From Colwellia sp. BRX10-3 (lineage in GTDB: Bacteria > Pseudomonadota > Gammaproteobacteria > Enterobacterales > Alteromonadaceae), in assembly GCF_014077505.1 (NCBI RefSeq), contig NZ_JACGWA010000002.1:310001-374000 (forward strand): DNA of 64,000 bases. The letters run 5' to 3'. The notes under the pieces were generated by a model. It did not search any database. It was not told the DNA's origin and saw only the letters and a program-made list of their open reading frames with translations. Of the stretch, positions 20,131 to 32,287 are shown one piece after another; position 1 is the stretch's first letter; the number at the start of each line of letters is the position of its first letter. Position numbers and translations under genes: made by a program.

Positions 20131-20165
20131 AATAAAGAAGCAAGCTCGCTTCTTTATTTATTTTT
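20131..20165 (+). terminator. oadGAB terminator
   Basis: The stem AATAAAGAAGC/GCTTCTTTATT with a 6-nt loop is followed by a T tract, 30 bp after oadB. It may also end the convergent minus-strand gene. Confidence 0.88.
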
Positions 20166-20183
20166 TAAGCTGAATAAAACTTA

Positions 20184-20933
20184 CTAATTGATTACCTGAC
20201 CTGAATTTTCCATTGAAGTGTAATGAATAAATTCACTGAAAAATTGTTCATTGTCTAAGTTGAGTAATAACAAATCTAATTGTGCTTTTAGCTTTAAACC
20301 CATTGGCGTATTAGGTACAGCTAAACTAGCCGGCACAATGCCCATGTTTTTATAATATATATCTTTAATCCCTGAGGCTTTTATTGCCGTCATTGTTGAA
20401 GCTCGTTCGAATAAAATTACTTTCAAACGCCCTAGTGCTAACATTTTAACTAATTGCTCTAAGCTGCTTACCTCAACAAATTTATCCACTGAAACATCTA
20501 TTATTTCTGCAAAAAATTCAGCATTACCGAGCAGTGTACCAATACTGGCTTCAGGCAACTCCTCAACGTTAAAATAACTCTTATTCAAAGAAAAAAAGTC
20601 AACACAGGTGTCTATGTGCCAATCAAGTTCTACGCCAAACTCATAGAAATTTTGTGTTTCTAATTGAAAAGGAGTTAAGCCAATAAGTTGTAGTCGTTCA
20701 CTTTGTAAATCTTTTTTAGCTCTGGCATACGTCATTAACTGAAAATTAAAGTTAAGATCAGTAGTGTCCGATAATCCACTGAGAAAATTGATGACTAAAC
20801 CGCTGCCATCATCATTAATTAACGGTGGAAATGGTTCAATGCCAACGGTAATTTCTTGTGAGTAACTCAAGTGATTATATGAAATAAAGAAATAAATAAT
20901 TGAAATAGAAAATAAACGGATTAAATTCCTCAC
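20184..20933 (-). CDS. Periplasmic solute-binding-like protein (SBP family 3)
   Basis: From a GTG at 20933 with a good GGAG ribosome binding site, this is 249 residues. A longer frame upstream would run into pdxH and has no site of its own. The N-terminus is a signal peptide (MRNLIRLFSISIIYFFIS) cleaved near YSQ. The mature part starts ITVGIEPFPPLINDDGSGL and carries ASIGTLLGNAEFFAE, the lobe pattern of family 3 solute-binding proteins. No transporter genes are adjacent. The ligand is unknown. It resembles the other orphan binding protein at 1193 in type but not closely in sequence. Confidence 0.7.
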   Translation of the reverse strand: MRNLIRLFSISIIYFFISYNHLSYSQEITVGIEPFPPLINDDGSGLVINFLSGLSDTTDLNFNFQLMTYARAKKDLQSERLQLIGLTPFQLETQNFYEFGVELDWHIDTCVDFFSLNKSYFNVEELPEASIGTLLGNAEFFAEIIDVSVDKFVEVSSLEQLVKMLALGRLKVILFERASTMTAIKASGIKDIYYKNMGIVPASLAVPNTPMGLKLKAQLDLLLLNLDNEQFFSEFIHYTSMENSGQVIN

Positions 20934-21033
20934 AAAAACTCCAAAATTGTTTATTAAATAACAATATATCACAGGGTAAACACACAAGTGCTTTATTGTA
21001 TTTTTATTTGCAGGGTTAAATATTGGTGAATGT

Positions 21034-21687
21034 CTAAGGCTGTAGTTTGAAGTTTTTCCACTGAGTATCTTGCTTTTCAAAACAAACCCGATCATGTAAG
21101 CGGCTAGCTCTACCTTGCCAAAACTCAATGTAGTTTGGTTTTATACGCCAACCGCCCCAAAATTCAGGTAAGGGAACGTCTTTACCGGCAAATTTTTTCG
21201 TATAGTAATCAACGTTATCTGCAAGTTCAGTATCGGTTAGAATTTTAGCACTTTGTTTAGACGCCCAAGCGCCAATTTGGCTGCCACGACCACGGCTATG
21301 AAAGTATTTTGCTGACTGCTCAGCACTGACTTTTTCAACATAGCCTTCAATACGAATTTGACGTTGTAATACATTCCAGTGAAATAACAACGCTATTTTG
21401 TCATTTTCATTCAGTTCTTGGCTCTTTCGACTGTTGTAATTGGTATAGAATATAAAACCGTCTTGATTAAACTCTTTTAATAACACCATACGGCAGCTTG
21501 GCTGGCCGTCTTGACTTACGCTGCTAACTGACATTGCTTCAGGTAATAAAATGCCTGATTTATGTGCCTCGTCAAACCATAGTTTAAATAGCGCAAAAGG
21601 ATCGGCGTTATTGTCAATTGCGGGCAAAGGCAAGGCAACGCCCTGACCAAAGGTGAATAAGCAGCGCAATTTTTCGAATAAAGTCAT
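21034..21687 (-). CDS. pdxH: Pyridoxamine 5'-phosphate oxidase
   Basis: This FMN enzyme makes pyridoxal 5'-phosphate, the last step of vitamin B6 synthesis and salvage. The 217-residue length is standard. Recognised blocks are PEAMSVSSVSQDGQPSCRMV, GFIFYTNYNSRKSQEL (FMN/phosphate contacts), ALLFHWNVLQRQIRIEG, and the C-terminal FWGGWRIKPNYIEFWQGR with RLHDR. It precedes the SBP-like gene on the same strand with a 100-bp gap. Confidence 0.96.
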   Translation of the reverse strand: MTLFEKLRCLFTFGQGVALPLPAIDNNADPFALFKLWFDEAHKSGILLPEAMSVSSVSQDGQPSCRMVLLKEFNQDGFIFYTNYNSRKSQELNENDKIALLFHWNVLQRQIRIEGYVEKVSAEQSAKYFHSRGRGSQIGAWASKQSAKILTDTELADNVDYYTKKFAGKDVPLPEFWGGWRIKPNYIEFWQGRASRLHDRVCFEKQDTQWKNFKLQP

Positions 21688-21830
21688 AGTGTCGGTAATT
21701 AAGTCGTGTAAATATCAGCCTTATGATAGCATTTTTGGATCATAAGCAAAGAGTTAGCGGTAAATTACTACTGATAATCGTAGTAATATTTTATAAATGA
21801 AAAGCTGTTGTTAAGCGCTATCAATGTCAC

Positions 21831-22013
21831 TTATTCGATATCCCAATCATCAGCGTCGTCTAGTAAATATTTCAGACGTTTTTGTTCTAATAAATTTTCA
21901 ATGCGCTTTCTTACTTCGTTGTTATGAGCGGCCTGCTCACTTTTAGATAAGTCTTGGTCATAACTTTCTTGCTCAACGTCAGGGATAGGGTCATCGGTTA
22001 AATCATCGTTCAT
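21831..22013 (-). CDS. Small acidic protein, possibly PA3496-family
   Basis: This is a 60-residue, strongly acidic protein with a charged helix (EVRKRIENLLEQKRLKYLLDD) and a DDADDWDIE tail. The pattern recalls a small conserved gammaproteobacterial family (PA3496 type) near pdx/envelope genes. That comparison is from memory and unsure. It lies upstream of pdxH on the same strand, 143 bp away, and may be co-transcribed. No catalytic motif is seen. Confidence 0.5.
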   Translation of the reverse strand: MNDDLTDDPIPDVEQESYDQDLSKSEQAAHNNEVRKRIENLLEQKRLKYLLDDADDWDIE

Positions 22014-22439
22014 TTTTTATACCTACGGCTTTTACAGTATCTGCTGCAATGACAATAAATAGTGGCCTAAGCATCTTAATTCTAGCCAAGTGTTAATTTA
22101 ATAATTTGTATTCATTGCCATCATGCATAGTATTTTAGATTCGCGATATATTAAAATGACTAATTTATAATCACACTGCATATAGCGAAGTTTTATACCC
22201 GTTCTACTGAAAAATCTACGCTGTATCTTGCAGTTAAACTGTATGTAATTTGAACATAGGCAACTAATGCCGGATTTTCAACTAATTATTTTTTCATTTC
22301 AACAAAAATATTATACTAAAAGTACTTGTTGCTGATCTTCTATGCTGATTTACTGTCGCGCAGTTATTTAGCTATGGTTAGCGCTCTGATAGACTATAGA
22401 AATTGGTGTTAGCCAAGGTGTTTCTTAAGGTTGAATTGA
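22014..22439. other. Intergenic region between the small acidic gene and tmcA
   Basis: About 425 bp of AT-rich sequence between divergent genes. It must hold promoters for both. No operator, ORF or RNA gene stands out. Confidence 0.4.
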
Positions 22440-24740
22440 ATGTTGAAAAATAAATTTTCTCGCTGGTGTTGGCAGTTACAGCAAATAACGCAGGCTAAAC
22501 GCTGGCGTAGTTTACTTGTATTAGTGGGTGATGAACTTTGGACGGGACAAAAACTTGAAGCAAGTTTATCTGCTTTTTTATCAGCCGAAAACTCTAGCGC
22601 CACATCTGAAAAACAAGGTCTTGTTTATGGTGATATTACCAATATTAGTTATGCTAAACAGCTCATTTCAGTCAATCGAAAAAACTTTGCCCAATATTTA
22701 GGTACTGAGCAAAACGTTATTGTATTTTCGGCAGAAAATAATGCAGAGAATAATACTATCAGTTCTACAAGTAATTTTGATGTAGATGCTTTTGCCGCAC
22801 TTTCAGGTACCTTAGTTGCCGGTGGCGTTTTTGTACTTTTACTCAAGCCTTCGCAAGTCGACCAACTTAACCATGTTCAATCAAAAGACTACTTTCTCCA
22901 GCGCTTTATAAGGCAATTAGCCAGTGAATACTGCTATTTAATTAGACAAGAAGCGACTGAACTTCCAACGTTATTGTCTTTGAATATAATCGAAAAAACA
23001 CCATCATATACTACTGATATTGCACTACTAACAAGCACTAATTATGTGAAAATTCTGCCCTATGGCTGTATTACACAAGAACAAGTTTTAGCCGTTGAGG
23101 CTATGCTTAAAGTATTATCGGGTCATAGAGATAGGCCGTTAGTGCTAACCGCTGATCGCGGTCGAGGCAAGTCTTCAGCATTAGCACTTGCGGCGTGTCA
23201 GATGCTAGCTAACGCTAAACAGCCGCAAAAAATTATAATTACAGCAGCAAGTAAACAAGCACTTAAGGTGTTTTTTCAGCAAGTAGAGCAACATTTACCT
23301 GATGCTAAGGTGCGGGCAACTCATGTTGAGCATTCTAATGGCAGCATTGTTTTCTGTCCTATTGACCTTTTATTAAAAGAGCAACCCGAAGCGAGTATTG
23401 TGATGGTTGACGAAGCCGCTGCAATTCCAGTTTATCTTCTGCAACAATTACTCAGTTATTATCATCGCTTAATATTTGCCAGCACTATTCACGGTTATGA
23501 AGGCGCAGGACGCGGTTTTAGTATTAAGTTTCAACAGGTTTTACAGCGATTGATGCCCAATTGGCGCAACATGCACATTCATGAGCCTATTCGTTGGGCC
23601 ATTGATGATCCGCTTGAGCAATTTGTTTTCGATAGTTGTTTGCTAAACGCTACATTGCCAAGTTATGAACATAGCTTACTGGCTTTGAATAAAACTGTTG
23701 TCGCGGTTAATAAAACCGAAGAGCAAGGTGCTTCGCTTCCGCAAGATATTTCACACAATTTTTCTCACACTATTTCTAACAAAAATTTAGAAATCGAGCT
23801 TGTTAGTGCTGCACAATTACTGCAACACGAAGCACTTTTACAGCAAGTTTTCGCGGTGTTAGTAACAGCTCACTATCAAACATCACCCAGTGACCTGAAG
23901 TTACTGTTGAATAATAGCGCTATTTCATTGTTTGTACTTAAACATGAAAGCGATATTTTAGGTGTAGCTATGCTCATGCGAGAAGGGCAAGCAGACGATA
24001 AACTAGTTGTACAGGTTCTTGAAAATCAGCGTCGTTTACGCGATCAGTTTTTACCGCAGTCATTACTTATGCATTGTGGTATTAAAGAAAGCTTTAACTA
24101 TAGTTATCAGCGAGTCATGCGTATTGCTATTCACCCTCAGTTGCAAGGACAAGGTTTAGGTACGCAGTTTTTAAACGGCATTGAACAGCAAGTTTCTGCA
24201 CAAGGTGTTGATTTTATAGGCGCTAGTTTTGCGAGTAATGCGACTTTAGTTAAGTTTTGGCAGCAAGCTGGTTTTAGCGTGGCTCGAGTTGGCTTTAGTA
24301 AGGATAAAGCCAGTGGCGAACATTCTTGTTTAGTTACTAAAGCGTTATTACCAAATGCGAGGCCTTTACAGCAAGTTATTGCTCAGCAGTTTTATCAACA
24401 ATTTGATTATTGGTTAACTGATGAGTTTAAGTATATGCCGGTTAAATTAGTTTGGCAGTTACTTAATGGTAACGCCGAGCTGAAAAGTTTGATGCTGTCG
24501 AATGATGTTATGCAAAGTGTTAACGACTTTACTTCTGGTCAACGTCAATTTAGCAGTTGTGTTTATGCCTTACACCTTTGGCTATTAAAACACTGTACTG
24601 AGCAGTATGACCCTGAAGTTTTACCCTTACTTGCGCGTATTTTACAAAAGCATAATATTGAACAAGTTTGTCAGCAGTATGGCTTTACCGGTAAAAAAGC
24701 ATTAAACCAGCAGCTGATTAACTATATTAGCGCGCATTAA
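22440..24740 (+). CDS. tmcA: tRNA(Met) cytidine acetyltransferase TmcA
   Basis: This enzyme acetylates the wobble cytidine (C34) of elongator tRNA-Met with acetyl-CoA and ATP, which protects reading of AUG. The 766 residues are longer than E. coli TmcA (671) because of a looser N-terminal part. The helicase-like domain has Walker A TADRGRGKSSALALA and Walker B VMVDEAAAIP. The GNAT acetyl-CoA site is IAIHPQLQGQGLGTQFLNG. A C-terminal tRNA-binding domain completes the protein. It is monocistronic. Confidence 0.93.
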   Translation: MLKNKFSRWCWQLQQITQAKRWRSLLVLVGDELWTGQKLEASLSAFLSAENSSATSEKQGLVYGDITNISYAKQLISVNRKNFAQYLGTEQNVIVFSAENNAENNTISSTSNFDVDAFAALSGTLVAGGVFVLLLKPSQVDQLNHVQSKDYFLQRFIRQLASEYCYLIRQEATELPTLLSLNIIEKTPSYTTDIALLTSTNYVKILPYGCITQEQVLAVEAMLKVLSGHRDRPLVLTADRGRGKSSALALAACQMLANAKQPQKIIITAASKQALKVFFQQVEQHLPDAKVRATHVEHSNGSIVFCPIDLLLKEQPEASIVMVDEAAAIPVYLLQQLLSYYHRLIFASTIHGYEGAGRGFSIKFQQVLQRLMPNWRNMHIHEPIRWAIDDPLEQFVFDSCLLNATLPSYEHSLLALNKTVVAVNKTEEQGASLPQDISHNFSHTISNKNLEIELVSAAQLLQHEALLQQVFAVLVTAHYQTSPSDLKLLLNNSAISLFVLKHESDILGVAMLMREGQADDKLVVQVLENQRRLRDQFLPQSLLMHCGIKESFNYSYQRVMRIAIHPQLQGQGLGTQFLNGIEQQVSAQGVDFIGASFASNATLVKFWQQAGFSVARVGFSKDKASGEHSCLVTKALLPNARPLQQVIAQQFYQQFDYWLTDEFKYMPVKLVWQLLNGNAELKSLMLSNDVMQSVNDFTSGQRQFSSCVYALHLWLLKHCTEQYDPEVLPLLARILQKHNIEQVCQQYGFTGKKALNQQLINYISAH

Positions 24741-24931
24741 ACCGCAACAGAATAAGTGGTCGCTATTTGATGAAAGTATTCGTGCTGAACAACAGCATTG
24801 ATACCTAGACATGTTTTTGCCAGTAACTGTTTGTTAGCTGACGGGTGGTAGTTAGACATAAAATTTTTTAACCATTCTGCTAACCAAGCCTATAAATAAT
24901 AAATATCATCGCTAAATAATTTTGTAGTCAT
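24737..24931 (-). pseudogene. Small ORF with one internal amber codon
   Basis: From the ATG at 24931 the frame reads MTTKLFSDDIYYL, then a TAG (24890-24892), then 50 further sense codons (AWLAEWLKNF, CLGINAVVQHEY) to a TAA at 24737. It lies 14 bp below the small ORF on the same strand and overlaps the tmcA end. It could be a recently broken small gene, a readthrough product or chance. The protein-like composition after the stop favours a broken gene. No family is recognised. Confidence 0.35.
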
Positions 24932-24945
24932 ATTATAACTCCGCT

Positions 24946-25128
24946 TTATTTAAAACTGGCGCTTAAATTCAACAAAGACTGCCATAATGTTTTACGGGCA
25001 TTGTTGTCTAGGCATCTGCAGTTTTTGCCCGTTAACGCTCCCGAGCTAATTAATTGTGCTAACAATACGGTTGATATTTCAACTTGGGCTTTACCCTTGC
25101 TTATCCCATCTACTTGTCTAAATCCCAT
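24946..25128 (-). CDS. Small Fur-box-associated protein, unknown
   Basis: This is a 60-residue protein with an excellent AAGGAATAATC ribosome binding site before the ATG. It contains a Cys pair in KNCRCLDNNARKTLW and a mainly helical remainder. A near-perfect Fur box lies about 80 bp upstream, so iron control is likely. I do not recognise the family. The Cys-x-Cys pair and the iron box make a metal-related role possible, but this is inference. Confidence 0.5.
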   Translation of the reverse strand: MGFRQVDGISKGKAQVEISTVLLAQLISSGALTGKNCRCLDNNARKTLWQSLLNLSASFK

Positions 25129-25206
25129 GATTATTCCTTATTGTTTTTTATTAGTTATGACTAAAACTCACTTGATAAAAACAATAATTGAAAATAACCA
25201 TTAATG

Positions 25207-25229
25207 CAAATGATAATTATTATCATTTG
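25207..25229. promoter_or_regulatory. Fur box between the divergent small ORF and the ABC exporter
   Basis: A 23-bp palindrome with a single central base contains TGATAATTATTATCA, an exact match to the 7-1-7 Fur motif (TGATAAT-N-ATTATCA). It lies about 80 bp from the minus-strand small ORF and about 75 bp from the plus-strand ABC gene, so it could repress both when iron is plentiful. Confidence 0.85.
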
Positions 25230-25303
25230 TGAATTGAGCTATTCTGGTATTAATATTTTTAATCAGCCGCTAGAATGTGACTGAGGTTTTATTGAGGTGT
25301 GCC

Positions 25304-26185
25304 ATGCAAGAAGTTATTCGGGTTGAGAACTTAACCAAAAGTTATAAAGATGTTGTTGCAGTAAATAATATCAACTTCACCATTCAAAAGGGTCATTGTT
25401 TTGGTCTACTTGGGCCCAATGGTGCTGGAAAAACTACCACGATTGAAATCATGGAAGGCATCATCAAAGCGACAACAGGCCAAGTGTTTTATTATGGTAA
25501 GCCTATTGATGAGTCGATGTCGCAACAAATTGGCATTCAATTTCAGCATACCGCTTTACAAGATTTTCTCACCGTTAAAGAAACCTTAAATCTATTTACC
25601 GCGTTTTATCAACATACCGTGCCACATGAAGAATTAATTGAATTATGTGATTTAAGTGAGTTTTTAAACCGAGATAATCGCCTGCTATCGGGCGGGCAGC
25701 GTCAGCGATTACTACTGGCGCTAGCATTAATTAATGACCCCGATATTGTTTTTCTGGATGAACCCACTACAGGGTTAGACCCCCAAGCGAGGCGCAACTT
25801 TTGGCAATTAATAAAAAATATCAAAGCGCGAAATAAAACTGTGGTGCTAACCACGCATTATATGGACGAAGCACAGCAATTGTGTGATGACGTGTTAATT
25901 ATGGACCATGGTCAAGTGATTGCTCGCGGCACGCCAAGGCAATTACTTAATCAACATTTTGATGAAGTATTCATTTATTTGCCAGCGGAGCAAGTGCCTG
26001 ATGAGCTTTGTCAGCAATTAAATTGGCAGGTGCATGAACAGCAGGTAGAAATTACCACCGCTGATGTCGAAGCCACTATTGCATTATTACTAGCTCAAAA
26101 AGTTTCGCTCGCAGGGTTACATGTTAAATCACCTAATTTGGATGATTTGTTTTTAAAACTTACTGGCCATTCATTGAGGGATTAA
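25304..26185 (+). CDS. ABC transporter ATP-binding protein (ABC-2 exporter type)
   Basis: This 293-residue protein hydrolyses ATP to power the partner permease. It has Walker A GLLGPNGAGKTTTIE, the Q-loop region, signature LLSGGQRQRLLLAL, Walker B PDIVFLDEPTTGLD and the switch His TTHYMD. The C-terminal extension (DEVFIYLPAEQV...) is usual for ABC-2 exporters of drug or antibiotic type. The ATG at 25304 has a TTGAGG ribosome binding site, better than the in-frame earlier start. It overlaps functionally with the next gene (1-bp gap) and lies behind a Fur box, so iron-linked export is possible. The cargo is unknown. Confidence 0.93.
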   Translation: MQEVIRVENLTKSYKDVVAVNNINFTIQKGHCFGLLGPNGAGKTTTIEIMEGIIKATTGQVFYYGKPIDESMSQQIGIQFQHTALQDFLTVKETLNLFTAFYQHTVPHEELIELCDLSEFLNRDNRLLSGGQRQRLLLALALINDPDIVFLDEPTTGLDPQARRNFWQLIKNIKARNKTVVLTTHYMDEAQQLCDDVLIMDHGQVIARGTPRQLLNQHFDEVFIYLPAEQVPDELCQQLNWQVHEQQVEITTADVEATIALLLAQKVSLAGLHVKSPNLDDLFLKLTGHSLRD

Positions 26186-26186
26186 A

Positions 26187-27194
26187 ATGATTAACTTTTC
26201 ACGATTTTTTGCCGTGTTTAAAGCACGAAATATTGAGTTTTTTCGTGATCGTTCATCACTGGGCTGGAATTTACTTTTTCCGATATTAATGCTGGTAGGT
26301 TTGTCGTTTGTTTTCTCAGGTGATGGTCGTGCAGTTTATAAAGTCGGGGTGTTAAATTTAGCGCAAAGCCAATCAAAATTTCTAGATACCAAGTTTATTA
26401 GTTTTATTGATTACCAAGACACAGCGATAGCGAAAGTTAAACTAGAGCAACACAGCATTGACTTGTTGGTTGATTTTAATGCTCAACAGTATTGGGTTAA
26501 CCAAGGCGCTCCTAATAGTTACTTGGTGGAAAAAATATTTTTAAATGATCATAAAAATTACCTGCGTATTGAAACTCAAGGTAAAAAAATTCGTTATGTT
26601 GACTGGGTATTACCCGGTATTTTAGGCATGAATATGATGTTTAGCTGCTTATTTGGTGTTGGATATGTCATCGTTCGTTATCGTAAAAATGCCGTGTTAA
26701 AGCGATTAAAAGCTACACCACTATCGGCATTGGAATTTGTTTCAGCGCAATTAGTTTCACGGTTATTTATTGTGATGTTTTTATCGACAGTGGTTTATAT
26801 CGGTTGTAACCTATTTTTTGATTTCTACATGCTAGGTAGTTACTTTGATTTATTTCTTATTGCTACCTTAGGGGCATTTAGTTTGATTACTTTAGGATTA
26901 TTAGTTGCTAGTCGTAGCAAAAGTGAAGAATTAATTGGCGGCTTATTAAACTTAAGTTCATGGCCGATGATGTTGTTATCAGGCGTTTGGTTTAGCTTAG
27001 AGGGCGCGCCTAATTCGGTGAAAGTATTTGCCGATTTTTTACCTTTAACGCATTTAGTTGCCGGCGCTCGGAAAATTATTACTGAAGGGGCTACTTTATC
27101 GGATATTAGCTATCACGTGACTATTTTAATGATAATGATCGCAGTGTTTTTAACGTTAGGCGCCTATTTCTTTAGCTGGAACACTGAGCGTTAA
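26187..27194 (+). CDS. ABC-2 type transporter permease
   Basis: This 335-residue membrane partner of the preceding ATPase has an N-terminal membrane anchor, a soluble loop of about 120 residues and a C-terminal bundle of about five helices with the conserved VLKRLKATPLSALEF segment and SSWPMMLLSGVWF. This is the ABC-2 exporter layout. It starts 1 bp after the ATPase stop, so the two are translated together. Confidence 0.92.
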   Translation: MINFSRFFAVFKARNIEFFRDRSSLGWNLLFPILMLVGLSFVFSGDGRAVYKVGVLNLAQSQSKFLDTKFISFIDYQDTAIAKVKLEQHSIDLLVDFNAQQYWVNQGAPNSYLVEKIFLNDHKNYLRIETQGKKIRYVDWVLPGILGMNMMFSCLFGVGYVIVRYRKNAVLKRLKATPLSALEFVSAQLVSRLFIVMFLSTVVYIGCNLFFDFYMLGSYFDLFLIATLGAFSLITLGLLVASRSKSEELIGGLLNLSSWPMMLLSGVWFSLEGAPNSVKVFADFLPLTHLVAGARKIITEGATLSDISYHVTILMIMIAVFLTLGAYFFSWNTER

Positions 27195-27341
27195 ACGATT
27201 ACATTATATATTAATTATGATAATTGGCAGTTATAGCTAAGCTTTTATTAAGTAATGCTCTCATCAGTCAATACCTCACCAACAACTAGTTTAATCAGTC
27301 AGTAGTTTTCATCAGTAAAAGGTTAGCATCGTGGTTTTGAT

Positions 27342-27728
27342 ATGCTTTTAAAAGTAGCGGGAATATTTTGTGTTGTCTTGGCCTTTATTGGCGCCTTTTT
27401 GCCTCTGTTGCCAACCACTCCTTTTTTATTGGTTGCGGCCGCATGCTTTGCTAAGTCGTCGCCACGAATGCATAAAATGTTAACAGAGAATAAGGTTTTT
27501 GGCCCGATGATTTATCATTGGCAGCAATCACGTAGTATTCCAAAAAGAGCAAAAGTGATGGCATTAAGCGCTATTTTTATTGCTGTAGTATGGTCGTGTT
27601 ATGTTTTGCCAACAGTTTGGTTGAAAGTGTTAGTTGTTGCTTTGGTTGTTTGGCCATTCGTTTTTCTCTGGCGCTTACCCGTTACTGAAAATAATGCGGC
27701 AACGAGGACAAGGCCAGGAAAATATTAG
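27342..27728 (+). CDS. YbaN/DUF454 family inner-membrane protein
   Basis: This 128-residue protein has the DUF454 hallmarks: an N-terminal GAFLPLLPTTPFLLVAAACFAKSS block and a second hydrophobic region with two helices. The family is widespread in proteobacteria and of unknown function. It lies alone between the ABC exporter and a convergent gene. Confidence 0.88.
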   Translation: MLLKVAGIFCVVLAFIGAFLPLLPTTPFLLVAAACFAKSSPRMHKMLTENKVFGPMIYHWQQSRSIPKRAKVMALSAIFIAVVWSCYVLPTVWLKVLVVALVVWPFVFLWRLPVTENNAATRTRPGKY

Positions 27729-27787
27729 CTCTAAAAACTCAGCTTTAAAAACCATCGAAAGTTAGGGATAAATATAGCGGCTAAATT

Positions 27788-28366
27788 TTAAGCTAACGCC
27801 TTGCCAACCAGTTGTGCTAAGTGTGGTGGTAGCGTTAAGCTTAAGGCAATCTCTTGACCTTGTGTTGACATTTTTCGCCAGGTCAGTTGCACAATACGTA
27901 TAATTTTTTCTTCTTTATGTTTCGCGGCAAAGGCATCAAAGTAATATTGTAAAAACACTAAACAAGCCACGTCTTCTAATGTTTGGCTTTCACTGTTCGA
28001 TTTTAAATTTTCTTTACGAATAATAGCAGCAGTAATTTCTGCTGCGTCTTCACTATAACCATACTCAAGCATCAAGGCTTTAGCGGTTGCTGCATGAAAA
28101 ATACCTAATTCCTTGCGCCAGGTTAAATAACCTTTTTTGCCCATGGCGAAGTCAGCACGTTGTAAATGCCAACGTTTTACATGTTGCGCCCGAACTGCTA
28201 TCTGTAAGTTTTCGTGCGCATCAGGCCAATACTTATCAAGGAAAGTTGACATATGTTGGCCGTATAATAACTCTTTTGGGTGGCTGATGCCGTCAACAAT
28301 CGTGGTATTGATATCTGCTTCATTGATTTTGTCTATGGCACTTAAAACGCTTTGCAATTGAGTCAT
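27788..28366 (-). CDS. DUF4202 domain protein
   Basis: This 192-residue protein matches DUF4202. The block starting YGQHMSTFLDKYWPDA, then QHVKRWHLQRADF, YLTWRKELGIFHA and DVACLVFLQYYFDAF, is characteristic. The His and acidic residues (HxxRW, HA) suggest a metal-dependent HD-like fold, but no reaction is established. It is convergent with the YbaN gene and divergent from pyrG. Confidence 0.85.
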   Translation of the reverse strand: MTQLQSVLSAIDKINEADINTTIVDGISHPKELLYGQHMSTFLDKYWPDAHENLQIAVRAQHVKRWHLQRADFAMGKKGYLTWRKELGIFHAATAKALMLEYGYSEDAAEITAAIIRKENLKSNSESQTLEDVACLVFLQYYFDAFAAKHKEEKIIRIVQLTWRKMSTQGQEIALSLTLPPHLAQLVGKALA

Positions 28367-28578
28367 AGTGATTGGCTTAATATATTTTAGGAAAAAGTAA
28401 AAACTCAGTTTACTCCGTTTTTAAGATATAAACACTTGTTGATCATCAATAACGTCACAATCTATTAAATTTTGTGCAACTAGATGCAATGATCATATTG
28501 TTGTGAAGGCGGCTTTTAAGTATAATGCTTTCCCGTCCTACTAAATTCATTTGTTTGCAAAATATCAAATCAATTTAG

Positions 28579-30252
<1,674 letters not shown>

Positions 30253-30263
30253 ACCTAACTAAT

Positions 30264-30296
30264 GAAAACCGTAGCTTATTGTTGCGGTTTTTTTTA
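30264..30296 (+). terminator. pyrG terminator
   Basis: The stem AAACCGTAGC/GTTGCGGTTT with a loop of about 5 nt, containing a small internal mismatch, is followed by a long T run. It lies just past the pyrG stop, so eno has its own promoter. Confidence 0.8.
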
Positions 30297-30367
30297 AGCT
30301 GTTTTTTTAAGCTAAAATCTAAACCAATTTAATTTATCGTTTATAACCTGCCATGTGCAGCTAGTAA

Positions 30368-31681
<1,314 letters not shown>

Positions 31682-32287
31682 TCACAAGTTTTTTGCTAAG
31701 TTAACCTCAGCATATCAAACTAAAGGGCCTAGGTTATTCTCACTGATACTTGTCAGATGCGTGAAACCTCCTTTTTTTTATCACCATGCTGCTAATTAAG
31801 CGTTATTCAAATATTATAAAAGCCACTCTATGAGTGGCTTTTTCGTGTAAAGTTAAAAAAACCTAATGCTGATAGGAAAGCTATTTTCACTCTTTATTTA
31901 CAAACATAAACGTTTTTAGGTTAAAGTCTATGTAGTCGTAGATCGGCAAGCATTAACAACCCAGTATGCAAAGCTATTCATTGAACTATCAAACTAACTT
32001 GCGCGACTGGTTGCCAATATAGAACGCAGTTGTTAGCCCTAACTAGCTTAATTTTTAATAAGAAGGTTTTGACCATAAGCATAAATATCCGTTTATTTTG
32101 CAATTGGCATGAAGCTTCGTCGTTAGGTATATGTGCTAAACTCAATGTAGTCATTTAACAAATAACACATAACAAATTTTCACGTTATTAATAAATGCAT
32201 TTAGCGATGGCTCTCTCAAGTCAACAGCCCTTCCTTCAAAGGTTACACAATAAGTGACAACACTGAATCTGTAAAGTGAGATTATAA
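31682..32287. other. Intergenic region after eno
   Basis: About 600 bp without a supported gene. A terminator lies at 31818-31843. The rest is AT-rich leader to the GGDEF/EAL gene and shows no RNA gene or operator that I can name. Confidence 0.45.
31818..31843 (+). terminator. eno-region terminator
   Basis: The stem AAAGCCACTC/GAGTGGCTTT with a loop TAT is followed by a T-rich tract, 137 bp after eno. Confidence 0.85.
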
